Shown: positions 23,115 to 35,100, numbered from the stretch's first letter. The stretch: DNA of 64,000 bases from Oegoconia quadripuncta (GCA_949316235.1 OX438743.1:20333771-20397770), one strand, 5' to 3'. Notes: generated by a model from the letters alone, not told the origin. Numbers and translations: made by a program.

Positions 23115-23724
23115 TCATTTTTTTTTTTTTTTTTATATGTTTAACTGGATACGCATTGGACCACAATCTCACCTGATGGGAAGTGATGATGTGGCCGAAG
23201 ATGAAGCAAGCGATCTCAGTAGATGCCTATTCACCCTGCTCTTGAAGATCCCAAGGTTGTAGAATTCAGGAAAGACTGACGCCGGAAGGGAGTTCCATGC
23301 CTTGTTCGCATTATGAATGAAGAAGAAGGCTGCTCAATTTAACGATACACTTCTCGCCGAAAATTAAATTTCCATCCACATCACCTGGATGAGTGGAAGT
23401 CTACCACTGTACGTTTCTCAAGAAACTTCTTACCACGTACGACCACCCTGTGGAACGGACTTCTGGCAGCGGTATTCCCGAACGAGTATGACATTGGAAC
23501 CTTCAAGAAACGAGCTTACACCTTCCTCAAAGGCCGGCAACGCATCTGTGACCCTTTTGGTGTTGCGGGTGTCCATGGGCGGCGGTGATTGCTTTCCATC
23601 AGGTGACCCGCATGCTAGTTTGCCGCCCTCTCATATAAAAAAAAAAAAGAAGAATCGAACCGCTTAGTGCGAATGTTCGGTATGTTAACTACATACGGGT
23701 GGAATCCCTCCCCGCGCCTAGTAG
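23115..23724 (-). mobile_element. LINE 3' end, family B, split by a family C LINE
   Basis: Minus-strand LINE tail whose poly-A is the T run at 23119-23136. It matches 31800-32117 (gaagactgacgccggaaggg-like block, agttccatgcctt). It breaks after gaatgaagaa at 23324 and resumes at 23649 with gaagaatcgaacc, then cttagtgcgaatgttcggt. The undisturbed copy at 31970-31990 reads straight through. Confidence 0.85.
23325..23648 (+). mobile_element. LINE 3' end, family C, inserted
   Basis: Plus-strand RT C-terminus ([24 protein letters not shown] across frames, then [17 protein letters not shown]) ending in poly-A at 23637-23648. The 6-bp gaagaa at 23319-23324 is repeated at 23649-23654, a target-site duplication inside the family B LINE. 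The closest relative is 4463-4800. Confidence 0.85.
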
Positions 23725-24921
23725 TCATATTTTATTACTCAAGTACAATATACGAATATGCATATTTAAACAAATTTTGTGCCACAACCATAACGGATTA
23801 CCTTCATCATTAACTGCCTTACAGGTTCCCACTCACTGGGTGAGGCTATGGGCCATAATCCACCAAGTGGTCCCCGTTGCGGATTGGTGGATTTGTGTCG
23901 ATCAGTGTTTTAAACCGCTCCTGTAGGCCACTGACTTATCTTTACGCCTGCCTTCAATTAGAAACAACCGGGACCAACTATTTAATGGTTGGTGGTAGGG
24001 CATTTTAAATGTCCTCCTGGCTAGCTACCACAATCTTATCTAAATCTGCCGCCAAGGAGCAATGTTAATAGCATTGTTAGAATAGAATAGAAAGCGTTTA
24101 TTTGACACACTGGATGTATTGTATTGTATTTTGTTGTATTCCGGTTGTCAGAGATAAGATATTTCCCAAATATGTTGGGGTTTCCGGGTCAGTACGCTTC
24201 CACCTTCGACCTCATCTTCAACATCAGGTATGATTGAGGTCAAGTACGAACCCGTCGTGCATAAAAAATAAATAAATAAAAAAATCCTCCCTCCTAGGGC
24301 AGACTGGTAAAAAGAATTACAAATGGAATAAGGTAAAATTTTCGACAAATCCATATAGAAGCGCATAAATTATTTGTTTTACTGCGATTCGGTTACTCTT
24401 TTTTGAAAATAAAACGAGTTTGTTTGATTCTTTATACAAAATCTGAAATGTTCTTTTTTTTTTAGTTTTATTTTCTCCTCTAGGAGAAGGTAAAGGGATC
24501 TAGCCCATAACACCCATGTCTTATTTATCTTATTTCTTCATTTTGTAAGTCAGTCTCAGTCAAAACAAGTCATTCGTCGTATACTTGGCGTATACAGAGT
24601 CTAGTCACGGTCAAGTCATTCTTCAGTAAAGTGGCAGAATGCTTTACAAAAGATTTTGGCGGCTTCTTGTGGGAACCCGAAAGCTCCGTTACGCACTTTA
24701 ATTTACACTTCCCTTCACTTGTACACCATCACTAACGTTTGCTGCACAATATTCTACCATTATTAAGCTTCAAAAGTCAGAATGCACAAATTATAAGAAC
24801 TATAAAGAAAAATGCTACTTCACTCGCCGAGTTCCCGCCAAAAAGCCCTGAAATGTTCTTGAAATGAAATTCTTTATTATGCCATTAAACAATATAGACT
24901 CACAATTTTTTACCACAGGTA
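23725..24921 (+). repeat. composite repeat, copy 1
   Basis: It starts tcatattttattactcaag and ends tttttaccacaggta. The same order of blocks is found inverted at 55756-56518: a LINE-like block (ggtggatttgtgtcgatcag, caattagaaacaaccgg), a headless SINE-A (ggttggtggtagggcatttt to acgaacccgtcgtgcataaa), then gggcagactggtaaaaag and gaaatgaaattctttattat. This copy has two additions: about 60 bp with attgtattgtattttg near 24080-24140, and the 393-bp insert at 24455-24847. Confidence 0.85.
24455..24847 (-). mobile_element. retroposed insert with 12-bp target-site duplication
   Basis: The 12-bp ctgaaatgttct stands at 24443-24454 and again at 24848-24859. The homologous composite repeat at 55830-55860 has it once. 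The insert begins with a T run (a poly-A tail on the minus strand), followed by ctcctctaggagaaggtaaa. A related start is at 56940-57000 (ctcggagaaggcaaaggga). It is a LINE- or SINE-type insertion; no ORF. Confidence 0.88.
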
Positions 24922-24929
24922 GTAGGTAT

Positions 24930-25660
24930 AATATTTGAAACATGATTGTCTCTAATAGACAGCAGTATGTGCGTACAATTTTTTTCGCCCCTTTCTCTGT
25001 GACAATCAGTTCATTTGTTTTATCCTTCCGCTTGTTATATTCACAAATATCATTCTATTGTGTTTCAGGTATTTGTCTACGTTTCGTGTAAGAAGGTAAG
25101 AAAAATTTATTTGTAGTGGTTGTACAAATGAAAAATATTTTTTCCTGACTTAAAAGTTTGAGTACCTATGTAATCCATTGCACGTATCTGTTATACAATA
25201 TGTGGATTTTTAAGGGTTTTAACATGGTATAAACTTAGATTAAGGATCCACACAGCCATAACTTAAATTAAACTCTAATTACCAAAACTTATTTCTTTAA
25301 GGTCGAAGGTTCCACATGGGTCCCTTTTTTTTAGTACACGACCTGGGTCCCTGGGACCCTGCCGTCTGCTTCGATTAATTCGTGACTGGTGTAGTGGGGT
25401 AAATTTGTTTACTTGAATTTCGACTCAGCCGGTGTGCCCAGGTCAAGTTCACAAAAAAACATACCTAAGAGCTTAGAATAGAGGAGAACCGCATAGAGGC
25501 TTCCGACTACGGCTTAAACCAACTAAGTTATTGCGCTTTGATTTTTTTATAGATAGGTAGGTTACATGTAACCTGTTTTATGTTTGTTTTTATTTTAATT
25601 TCGATTTAGATATTTGACTAGTTTACATTTAGGTTAACGCTTCTTCTTCTTTTCGAGTCA
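24930..25660. other. no recognised feature
   Basis: AT-rich. No exon, RNA gene or repeat that I can support. Confidence 0.35.
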
Positions 25661-25662
25661 AT

Positions 25663-25841
25663 GGTGTCGATTCGGATGTACACCAACTAAACTAAAACGA
25701 GTTTTGGAGTGGTGCCGTCGCATCGTACTGTTCCAGAGAGAAAGCGACAGTACTGCCACAGATTACTAATAAGTTACTAAAGTGTACTACTTTAAAACTG
25801 GTTTTAGTTTAGTTTAGTTGTTGTACATCCGAATCGACACC
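25663..25841. mobile_element. MITE (family M1)
   Basis: Ends ggtgtcgattcggatgtaca and its inverse tgtacatccgaatcgacacc, followed inward by ctaaactaaaac runs. The flanking aat at 25660-25662 and 25842-25844 is a 3-bp duplication. No ORF. Related copies are at 28335-28484, 46563-46707 and a half copy at 46974-47017. Confidence 0.9.
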
Positions 25842-25884
25842 AATGTCAAAAATTATAATAACCTGAAGTAGTTTGGCCCAAAAA

Positions 25885-26637
25885 GATTAGATTAGCGCTT
25901 GACCTCAATCATACGCTGAAGCTAAGTGAAATTAAGCCCGAAGGTGGAAACGCGTTCACCTGGAACTAACATATTGGCATTTATAGTAAACCAAGAGAAT
26001 TAAACATACACCCCGCGGCCCTCATCTTGTATGTATACATATATGTTTTACGGTGATGTAGTAACTTTGTGGCATAGGTATCTAATAAGTAAAAAAAAAC
26101 GTTTATTTTGAGTTTCTTTTGCAGAGTTACATTATTTCACGTAATTCTACCAAACTGTAAATAGTTTATGGGCAGAAAATATACCCCCTTGATATTAATA
26201 ATAATAATAATAATTCACAAACAAACAGCGCCATCTAGGTTCACAGTAAGCATCTAGGCTTGTGTTATGTACATATGTGTAACTGTAACACATTATTTTT
26301 AAACTTTTGTGAATTTCACAGTATTACGTTTCACAGTTTTAAGTCCTACTTGTATTCTAATATTAATGTAATTTACTTTATTACCGTTACAGTATAGTAT
26401 ATCTACTTGTTAACAAGTGGCATATCGACTGATATCCCCGATATTAGCCACTTGTATCCATTAGGTAAGCTGAAGCGAGCACTTGAATGAACAGAGGGAA
26501 ACTATTCGTGTACTGAATACGCCTTTGCCTTTAGTTGCCGTCTTACAAAGAACCTTTGTGCACAGTGACGACACGAGATTAGCCTTTAACATTTTATTTT
26601 ACGTTTTGAATAATACAGAATCAACAACATCATTATA
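25885..26637. other. SINE-A scrap, otherwise unassigned
   Basis: 25890-25985 (gcttgacctcaatcatac, cccgaaggtggaaacgcg) is a decayed SINE-A 3' end on the minus strand. Nothing else recognised apart from an AATAAT run at 26200-26212. Confidence 0.4.
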
Positions 26638-26860
26638 GACCGATGGGTATAGTGGATAGTCAGCGAAACCAACGGTTGTGGGTTCGAATTCCTCGAAGAG
26701 TAAATGTTTGTGTGATGTATACGAACATTTATTCTCGAGTCACGGATGTTTATATAAATATTTATGTATGTTTATCCGTTATCTAGTATCCATAACACAA
26801 GCTTTGCTTAGTTTGGGACTAGATGATTGGTATAAGTGTCCAAAAATTTATTTATAAAAA
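26638..26860 (+). mobile_element. SINE-B (tRNA-derived)
   Basis: tRNA-like head with gtatagtggatagtcagcg and gtgggttcgaattcctcg, body with gtgatgtatacgaacattta, tail tgggactagatgattggtat. Full-length copy in the opposite orientation to 15245-15412. Confidence 0.82.
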
Positions 26861-27064
26861 AAAACTATTGCACAAACCTACTTGTCAAAGTCAATCATTG
26901 GTATGAGTTTGATTAGGTATTTGTTATTTGATTTATTTATATTTGTGTAGATAATAGACGTATTTAATTATTTGTTTATAATATTTTAAGTAGTTTATTA
27001 TTAATTTTGTATCGTAGGTATCTATTATTATTATTAACTATATATATAATTTTTGGTTTCGCAT

Positions 27065-27185
27065 TTTTCTAACCTCCAGTAGGGTTGGCTGGAAGAGATC
27101 TCTGTAGAGACAAGCAGCTCACCCTTGTACATATTTTCTGACTGTAATCTGTTTGTATTTCTTGTGCAATAAAGAATATCATAAA
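27065..27185 (+). mobile_element. LINE 3' UTR (family D-like)
   Basis: Contains gttggctggaagagatctct and ends tgtgcaataaagaatatcat. Truncated 3' end only. Confidence 0.65.
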
Positions 27186-27448
27186 GTTATATTAATTACA
27201 GATTCACATTTTATATTAAATGACCACCTTTAATTGAAAAAAAAACCGGTGCCCTCCGATACACTTGTATGAACGTGCCACTAATAGTCTGATGACGCTA
27301 GAGCTAGACATTGCCTAACTTCGCCAATTGAAAACGAATAACATTGCCGACTGCGCTCTGAGTTCTTGAATAATAAAATAAAACAAAAATAGTTTATTTC
27401 TTTCTCAAAGTTTGTTTACAGTACAGTAGACGGGTTTATATAGTAAGA

Positions 27449-27735
27449 CGACCTTTTTGGTGTAGTGGTTAGCAACTCTGACCACTATACCAAAAGGTTG
27501 CGGGTTCGAATCCTGCTAGGGGCATATGTTTGTGTTATGAATACGGACATGTGTACCCGAGTTATGGATGTTTTCATTTATAATCAGTATTTATTTACAA
27601 AAAAAAGGTATTTATGTAGTATATCAACCATCTGGTATCCACGACACAAGCCAAAGTTGCTTACTGTGGAACTAGATGGCGCTGTGTGTATGTCTAAGGA
27701 TATTTATTTATTTATATTACACTGGAAGTGTGGAA
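27449..27735 (+). mobile_element. tRNA-derived SINE (SINE-B variant)
   Basis: Head ttggtgtagtggttagcaac with B box gcgggttcgaatcctgctag, body gttatgaatacggacatgtg, tail gtggaactagatggcgctgt. An inverted, interrupted copy is at 45228-45505. It is not a tRNA gene: the head has no closed acceptor stem. Confidence 0.8.
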
Positions 27736-27764
27736 TAGACTTATGTTAGAAAATATTATCGCTT

Positions 27765-27811
27765 TTCAATGCGTACAGAGTATAAGCATACTCTGTTCTG
27801 TACGCATTGAA
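27765..27811. repeat. perfect hairpin
   Basis: 15-bp arms ttcaatgcgtacaga (27765-27779) and tctgtacgcattgaa (27797-27811) enclose a 17-nt loop, which itself takes part in a second possible stem cagagta/tactctg. No T run follows. Confidence 0.9.
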
Positions 27812-28334
27812 GATCCTATATTATTTAAACAACAGTTAAAATTATGGTAATTCTCTCAAAATAACTCGTTGTTAAGAAAAAGATTATGGGTTTCGACCCT
27901 TTTTTGTGGTATATAAATCCCCCAACATCGGGACGATAATCTCGTATCAAATAGTATCAGTGCACAAATGTCATCAGTGTATTCTCAAAGAAGAAGTGAG
28001 AAGATTTGCTATGACATATTTTCACAAATCTTCATCTTAAGAGCACCTTGAACGATAGGTAAATGTAATTTAACCTATGCCGTCGAGAATATCTTTGCAT
28101 TCAACACACGACTGTCTCTGAGACGTGCTATGTTTCACGATTGCCAGGCAACTTTTGGAAATGTATTTTATTTTTCATCCAATTGCGGTATTGCCATGTA
28201 TAGATTCTAAGACGTAAGTAGTAGGACATTTTCAAAGAATCTTCGTCAATGACAAAGTAAATGACTATAAGTAAATTGAATATTTCTAAAACCCGACTAT
28301 TTGCCTTTTAACAGTCGTGACAATGGTCGTACTT

Positions 28335-28484
28335 GGTGTCGATTCGGATGTACACCAAATAAACTAAACTAAAACCAGTTTTAGAGTAGTACTGTCTCTT
28401 TCTCCCTGGAACAGTACGATGCGACCGCACCACTCCAAAACTGGTTTTAGTTTAGTTTAGTTGGTGTACATCCGAATCGACACC
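28335..28484. mobile_element. MITE (family M1)
   Basis: Same inverted ends as 25663-25841 and a middle with ggaacagtacgatgcgac. No matching target duplication is seen (ctt to the left, agt to the right). Confidence 0.88.
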
Positions 28485-28494
28485 AGTCCCGGTT

Positions 28495-28925
28495 ATTTTT
28501 AATTGAAGGCAGTCATTAAACCAAGTCTGTAATTTACAAACGCAGCCTGAACATACTGTCAGATGGCCCTAATCTGACACAAATCCACCAATCCGCACTT
28601 GGTCCGCGACGTGGATTATGGCTTGGATCTTCTATTTCAAGAGCAGGTTACGCACTTGCTTTGGAGTGATCCGCTATTCGTTGCCGATTAGGGCAGTTGA
28701 ACAACAGTCCTTGGGTGGACCCCTAGTGGCACTCTCATACGAGGGTTTCCGCGCTACGGAGGGCTCCTAATAGTCAGGTCCAGTTGCTTTTAATTGAAGG
28801 CGTTCCCGGCTCCACTCGCCTCCCACTGTAAGTCCGATAAGTTAGGATCAACAGTGGTACTCTGCACGGCGCCTACTGAAGGTAGACGGTGCCATACGTG
28901 ACTCTATTGCGAGTTTGGCTCCATA
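28495..28925 (+). repeat. decayed composite-repeat block and R1 fragment
   Basis: 28495-28640 (ttaattgaaggcagtcatta, cacaaatccaccaatccgca) resembles, inverted, the LINE-like block of the composite repeat. 28805-28925 (cctcccactgtaagtcc, ggcgcctactgaaggtagac) is a short copy of dispersed repeat R1, found at greater length at 35921-36245, 43989-44370 and 62151-62545. Confidence 0.65.
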
Positions 28926-28929
28926 CTAA

Positions 28930-29540
28930 TAAATTTGATTGCCAGTCATTAAATCATGTCAGTAGTCTACAGAGGGGGCCTGAAAACACTGTTGGTATTC
29001 CTCCTAACTTGACGAAGTTTTACGGTCAATCCTTTAGATTGCAAGCTATTCGGCTATGGAACACACTACCTGATTCAGTTAGACGTGCTCAGTCACAGAA
29101 CGTATTCAAGGCTCAAGTGAAGGAGTTGTATCTAGCCCTCTAGCTCCTCCATCTATCCTCTTTCACTTGCCATCTCATGATTTTCGTTTCATTCACTGAG
29201 TTTTGTTCCATACTCGCATTAATTACTGTGTGCTTAGTTAGTATAAATTTAAATATAGGTATATATTATATGTATAATTTTTTATATATATTATGTATGT
29301 ATGTTTGTATGTATTCAATTAACGTATGTATTTATATGGGTAATTTATTTATTTTATTAAAATTGGTTTACCGCGCACACTACCTACATATCATGTGCGT
29401 AATGCTACCTAAACCAAAGGTGGCCTGGAAGACATCGCATTTAGTGATAAGGCCGCCAAATTTTACTATCCCCTTTTTCTTATTTATCACTGTTATGGTT
29501 CTTATTGTTGTACAATAAAGAATATTTTGTTTGTTTGTTT
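28930..29540 (+). mobile_element. LINE 3' portion (family D-like)
   Basis: The plus-strand frame ending at 29143 carries FRLQAIRLWNTLPDSVRRAQ and FKAQVKELYLAL, an RT C-terminus. A 3' UTR follows with ggtggcctggaagacatcgc, ending acaataaagaatattttg with a (TTTG)n tail. The catalytic core is missing. Confidence 0.8.
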
Positions 29541-29544
29541 GTGT

Positions 29545-30640
29545 TTTGGCCACACAACCACACAAACAGTGGTGTTTGAGAGTCTGACACAAAAACACCA
29601 AATAAAAGGTATTTATTCATCACACAAAAGAAAAAAAAACAATCATACATAGAATCGCGAACGACAGTATTGTGATGAATGAGTAGGGACTCAGCGGTGT
29701 AGCTGATTTTCAGTCCCCCCTTGTAGAGTAGTTGCTGCCACCAAAGACAGTATGGGCGACTTTCCAATGGCTAACGATTTTTTTTTACATATATTTTTGT
29801 TTTAGGCGTGGCTCTGGACAACGTAGAAATTAAATTAAAATGTAAGAAACAAGAGGCCCCATCTGTTAGTGCCATCTTTCGAGCCACTTTGAACCACCTT
29901 ACTAAGCGATCAGAAAATCGCCCACTAGAACTAAAAAAATTAATATTATTAGCATAATAAAGTACAAATAGTTTCAGTCTGCTCTGGATCCGCCTGGTGG
30001 ATTATTGCCCGGACCCTCTCTTGTGAGAGGAGGTTACGCCCATACAGTCCCTACTAACATGATGTAATTTGATGTAAGTTGATCCTAGCTTATCCCATAA
30101 TAATTAAATGGGATGAGTCTGGAGGCGACAGTTGGCAGTGCTTACACCCATCTGTGTCAACCACATTCCGCACCAACGTTCTTCCGCAGGATGCAAATGT
30201 TGTGTGGACATTACAAGTAAAAATTTGGAGACGTATAGATACGGTCTAGTGGCGCCAATAACTGTTGCTAGTTACTGGATCAATGTAAATCTGCTCTTAA
30301 GCCCAGCTGGAGTAAGCAATATCAGGTGTTTTACGAGCCCAGCTTACGAGCACAACCGTCGCTTAATAAGTCTCTTTATGATTATGCAAGTGAGTTTATG
30401 CCGTACTTTATGCACTTTATGCCCGGAGCATACGTGACAGTTTGCCTTGCAAGTTTATGACTTCAGGAATGGTATAATGGGATGTTTAATGGGATAATAA
30501 AATTCATTAATCCTATTTGATACTTTATTGGCAAGAAACGAACTGGTATTAGACCAGCAGCCCTCTCTGTGTGTAAAAATAAATTGCTTGCAATTCACAA
30601 AGATGCTGTGAAATGTTGCCAATACATCCGTAATCAGATG
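29545..30640. other. no gene recognised
   Basis: 29990-30080 (ctggtggattattgcccgg, ctctcttgtgagaggagg) is another scrap of the LINE-like block seen at 23820 and 56385. The rest is unassigned. Confidence 0.4.
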
Positions 30641-30645
30641 ACAGA

Positions 30646-31080
30646 AAGTTGAGAAACGTTTCCATATTCTATAGTTCTACAATCGATATTCGATTCGGTA
30701 TCAGAGAGTTTCAAATTCCGAATGCGTTTTTGTTCACAGAAAAGTATTCAAAATATCGACCAATCACGACTATCAATATTTAGAACTCTGGCCAGAGCTA
30801 ATTTGACATCTCTAAGAAATTGAGCGACTTTGATTTAGGAATCATAATATAATTTGAATTTGGAAGTTGAGGAACGTTTCCATATTCTATAGTTCTACAA
30901 TCGATATTCGATTCGGTATCAGAGAGTTTCAAATTTCGAATGCGTTTTTGTTCACAGAAAAGTATTGAAAATATCGACCAATCATGACTGTCAACATTTA
31001 GAAGTCGGGCCAGAGCTAATTTGACGTCTCTAAAAAATTGAGCGAATTTGATTTAGAAATTGTAATATGTAACGACTAAA
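30646..31080. repeat. tandem duplication, 218-bp unit
   Basis: Two adjacent copies begin aagttga at 30646 and 30864 and share acgtttccatattctatagt, ctacaatcgatattcgattc and tcagagagtttcaaatt. They differ by scattered substitutions. No ORF spans them. Confidence 0.92.
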
Positions 31081-31084
31081 AAGG

Positions 31085-31800
31085 AAACGCTGTGATAAAA
31101 GCAGTAATCTTTGCTAAATCTATATTCGTGTTCACAATAAATTTTGTTTGTTTTACTTTTGAGAGAAAATACATTGAAAATTTGGGAACCCCGAAATAAA
31201 AAAAATCATCCAGGTTAAGAAGCTACTGTGATAAAACTTGAAATTTTGGAACGGCTAAACCGATTTTCATAGAACTATCTCCCAAACACCAGCCCCCGTA
31301 GCATGACATCATTTGTCGCGCGACGCGACATGAGAGTGGGATAGTTGAATATTTCGTCTAAACGAATGAGCAGGGCAAATTTTATATAACGCGACATAAA
31401 CGTTTATTGCGCCTATCATGCTAGTAGCAGCTGTCGAAACAATTTACAAACTGCGCAGATATTGAAACAGAAAGTGTCAAGCCTATGTCTGTCTGTATGT
31501 ATGTCTGTTTCAAACCACAGACAGACCTAAGGCTTTACACTTATAACTTCCTCTTTTGCATCTGAGGTTATAAAATACTGCATTTCTATCCTGGCCTTCT
31601 TTAAATTCCAAACTATAATTAATGCAGGTACCGGGCTGGCATAACCTGACAAGTAATCAATGTTTACTGAAAGTAAGCCAACTTCTGATTACTTCGTTAA
31701 CGAAAACTAATCAAGTTCTTACGGACCTTTATACATTTCAGTCATGTGAAGTAGCAGGTAAGGAACCCTTAAAGTTGTTTCATCCTACATCAATTCTTTT
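31085..31800. other. no gene recognised
   Basis: 31235-31330 (ggctaaaccgattttcatag, cgtagcatgacatcatttg) resembles the opening of common lepidopteran non-autonomous repeats; compare 39795-39825. The rest is unassigned. Confidence 0.35.
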
Positions 31801-32117
31801 TTTTTTGATTGACTGGATTTGCGTTTGACCACAATCACACCTAATGTTGTCGAAGATGAAGCACGCGATCCCAGTAAATGCCTATTCACTCTGCTCTTGA
31901 AGATCCCGAGGTTGTATGATTCAGGAAAGACTGACGCCGGAAGGGAGTTCCATCCCTTGGCTGTTCGGATGATGAATGAAGAATTGAACTTCTTAGTGCG
32001 AATGTTCGGTTTATTAACTATATACGGGTGGAATCCCTCCCCACCCCAATTCTCATGTTCCTTTCGAGTATAGGAATATAATTTGTCGTGAAATGGGTTA
32101 ATAAGCTTTTTATCCAT
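31800..32117 (-). mobile_element. LINE 3' end, family B, RT C-terminus
   Basis: The minus-strand frame from 32117 reads IIRTAKGWNSLPASVFPESY, then NLGIFKSRVNRHLLGSRASS, followed by the family B 3' UTR and poly-A (T run at 31798-31806). It is the cleanest family B copy and the empty-site reference for 23115-23724. It lies just past the 3' end of esterase A. Confidence 0.85.
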
Positions 32118-32134
32118 ACATTTATCTAAGTAAA

Positions 32135-32140
32135 TTTAAT
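32135..32140 (-). terminator. candidate polyadenylation signal of esterase A
   Basis: ATTAAA on the minus strand, 36 nt past the stop codon and before the LINE tail at 32117. It is the nearest AATAAA-like hexamer downstream of the stop. Confidence 0.5.
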
Positions 32141-32175
32141 ATTAATGTCCATTGGCGGCGGTAAGTTTCTTGAAA

Positions 32176-35100
32176 CTACAGATAGTCAATCCCAGCGACT
32201 TGGTACACTCGCTTCCAGAAAGCAATAACTTCTGCGCCCACATTTGTGCCAGGTGTAAGGGTTTCCCCTACGTCCATGTAGCTTTCTGTTGCAGTATCAT
32301 ATTCAGGCCAGGTCACCCCCAGTGAGGAGTCAGGAGTTGGGTTGCTGAAATCATAATATAAATATTTAAAAACCAAAACAACCCGATTGCATCCTGAAAT
32401 CACCTACTACTTCTTCAAAATTAGTCAAGCCATTGAAGAATAAGCCAGCCAGACGGTTTTTTTTATGCACGACGGGTTCGTACGTGACCTCAATTACACC
32501 TGATGTTAAGTGAAGATGAGGTCGAAGGTCGAGGAGGTCGAGGAAACCCCAACACATTTGGGGGACTGGCTATCTTATCTCTGACAACCGGAACACAACA
32601 ATGCTATTAACATTGCTGCTTGGCGGCAGATTTAGATAAGATGATGGTAGCTAGCCAGGTGGACATTTAAAATGCCCTACCACCAACCAAATTTCATGCA
32701 CAAAGGTGAATCGTGGGAATGCACGTCGTACGTCAAGTGATAAATCCTGTCATTCTGATAACTGATTGTGTAAGTTATTTTGATATGGAGGTCTTACCCG
32801 TATTTTGCAAAGTTGGTAAACAGAATACATGTTTGCTGCACCAGTTTATATTCTTCGCTGTCTTTGTCTAATTGCATATTCGCTTTTTTAGCATCAAACA
32901 AGTACATTAGGTCATCCATGTGACTAGCTCCGGTAATTCCATACGACGCAGCCGTATTTCTGTAGACATTCCTTCCAGAATCACATGAGAATATGTAGAA
33001 GTACCTCTTATTATTAGCAATATTTGGTAAAAGCCTTGCGTATTTTATGATATCGTAAATCAAACAGGATTCTGATAGATAATTTACGGTTTGTTTCAAG
33101 TAGGCCAATCCCATGTCTTTGCCTTTAAAGTAATGCTCGCGGATCAAATCTGAAGCTTTCAAAATTTTATCGGGAGAACATTTTATCAAAATTTTTCTCG
33201 GCGCATAAATCTCTGGGTACTTCTTGTATGGGTTCGCAATGGTTTCTAAGTTTGGAATTGCAAACAAAATCTCTTCGTTAGTGTAGCCGATCAGAACATC
33301 AACATCATTTACTTCTCCTTTCTTCATCATTTCTTCTGGATCTTCTAACAAATAGTGGTCTTTACCAAAATCTTTTTCTACTACCGGCGTGAAGTGAAAC
33401 ATTTTGAACATGCTGTTAGATGCAGTCTCACTGCCAGTTAAACATGGATTGGTATCAATAAGTTTATCTGTTGGTACGTTTTGTAGAAACTCTAAAAGTG
33501 CATTAGGATCGTTTGTATCACATCCCAATAGCTTTCCGAGGGTGAATGCTCGCCTTCGCGGCTCAAAGGCAACGGAAAAGTCGCAGAACGGTACACCGCT
33601 CATTGGAACAGCTCTATTCAGCAATCCTCTTGACATCGGCGATAAGACGTGAAGGGCTGCTGATGCTCCTCCGGCACTTTCACCGAAAACAGTCACGTTA
33701 TCGGGATCACCGCCGAAATATTCGATATTTCTTTGTACCCATTTCAAAGCAGCAACTTGGTCTTTTAACCCGGCATTACCAGGCACGTCATCTGTATCAA
33801 GGCAGAGAAAACCGAAGGCTTCAAGTCGGTAGTTGATTGTGACTAATACAACTCCATGATTAACGAGGAAATCAGGTCCATAGTTATCGACGTCGCCTGA
33901 TCCGCTCTTGTATCCGCCTCCGTGTATGAAGATCATAACTGGAAGAGGTGTTTCAGGTAGCATATCTGGTGTGTAGACGTTAAGATACAGGCAGTCTTCG
34001 CTGCCAGCGATGATGCGTTCAGTAAAGATATCCTTTTGGGGGCATACAGGGCCGTGCTTTAACGCTTTCCTTACTCCGTCCCATGGCGACAGGGGTTGAG
34101 GTGCCTGTAATGTCCAAAGTATTATATGAAAATAAAACCGTTCATCTTAAGGTCGTACTTCATAATGAAAATGATATTTGCAATTTTTAATCTTATTATT
34201 TATTTATAGAATATTTGCACACATGTCTATTTTGTTCATCGATGGATGAAATGTATTATGCAAACAGCAGTTAACTCACATAGGTAAATATTGGTTGACA
34301 GATTGGTATAGATTTTTTAGGTAAACTAAAATCAATAGATATGGCATAATTCCTATTTAAAAATCTTTTCTCTATATTTCATTACAGTTCTCTTCACACT
34401 TCGATCATCGTTGTAAATGATCGAAGTCTTTACTGGTTAAGTGCAGATCAAGTCGTCCTTTAATTTTTCGTGATATCAGAAACCTACGCTGCTTTCAGAT
34501 ACAGAAATCACTTTGTTAAGGAGTGATTTAATTGAAGTATACCTAAGCAGTTATACGACACGAAAGAAAAATTAAAACCGCAGCATGAATAATCAAATTT
34601 TTGTCCGGCATTATCTATTGTACAAATCCAGTCATGTCCACAAGATAACTCAATAACGATAAGAAAAATATTGCAACTCTGATGTTACAGTCATAAGTAA
34701 CCCAATTTGATTGGTATACAATCACCAACAGCTGTTAGTAAACATGGAATCTAACTATTGTTGAATTGCCATGTTTCCCGGTGAAGATAAAAAACAGATA
34801 GTCTTATCAATTACGTGATTGGTTACTCATTTCTCACTCGGAACTAAGTATAATGTTTAGGTTACGCAATAGCCCTAGAGATCTGACCAGTCTCTTCAAG
34901 TGGACGTCGTAAAATGCGACGAGATTCATCATCAATTATGTACATAGATCAATAATGATTGCCAGCGGCAGCTAGTAGGTGCTTCAAGTCATTTGTACTA
35001 GCTCGCGAGGCAAACAAGCATCGCGTCCCTATCCTTACGTTTAACACTTATAAGCCATGATCAACGGTGGATTTCGACATGTGGATCACTGAAGATAGAT

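Noticed and set aside
27449..27749. 94-aa plus-strand frame
   Set aside because: Lies wholly within a tRNA-derived SINE.
32794..33963. Esterase frames that look truncated (no start or end)
   Set aside because: Splice sites at 34104/36314 and 32798/32344 complete the protein. The same holds for genes B and C, so none is a pseudogene on present evidence.
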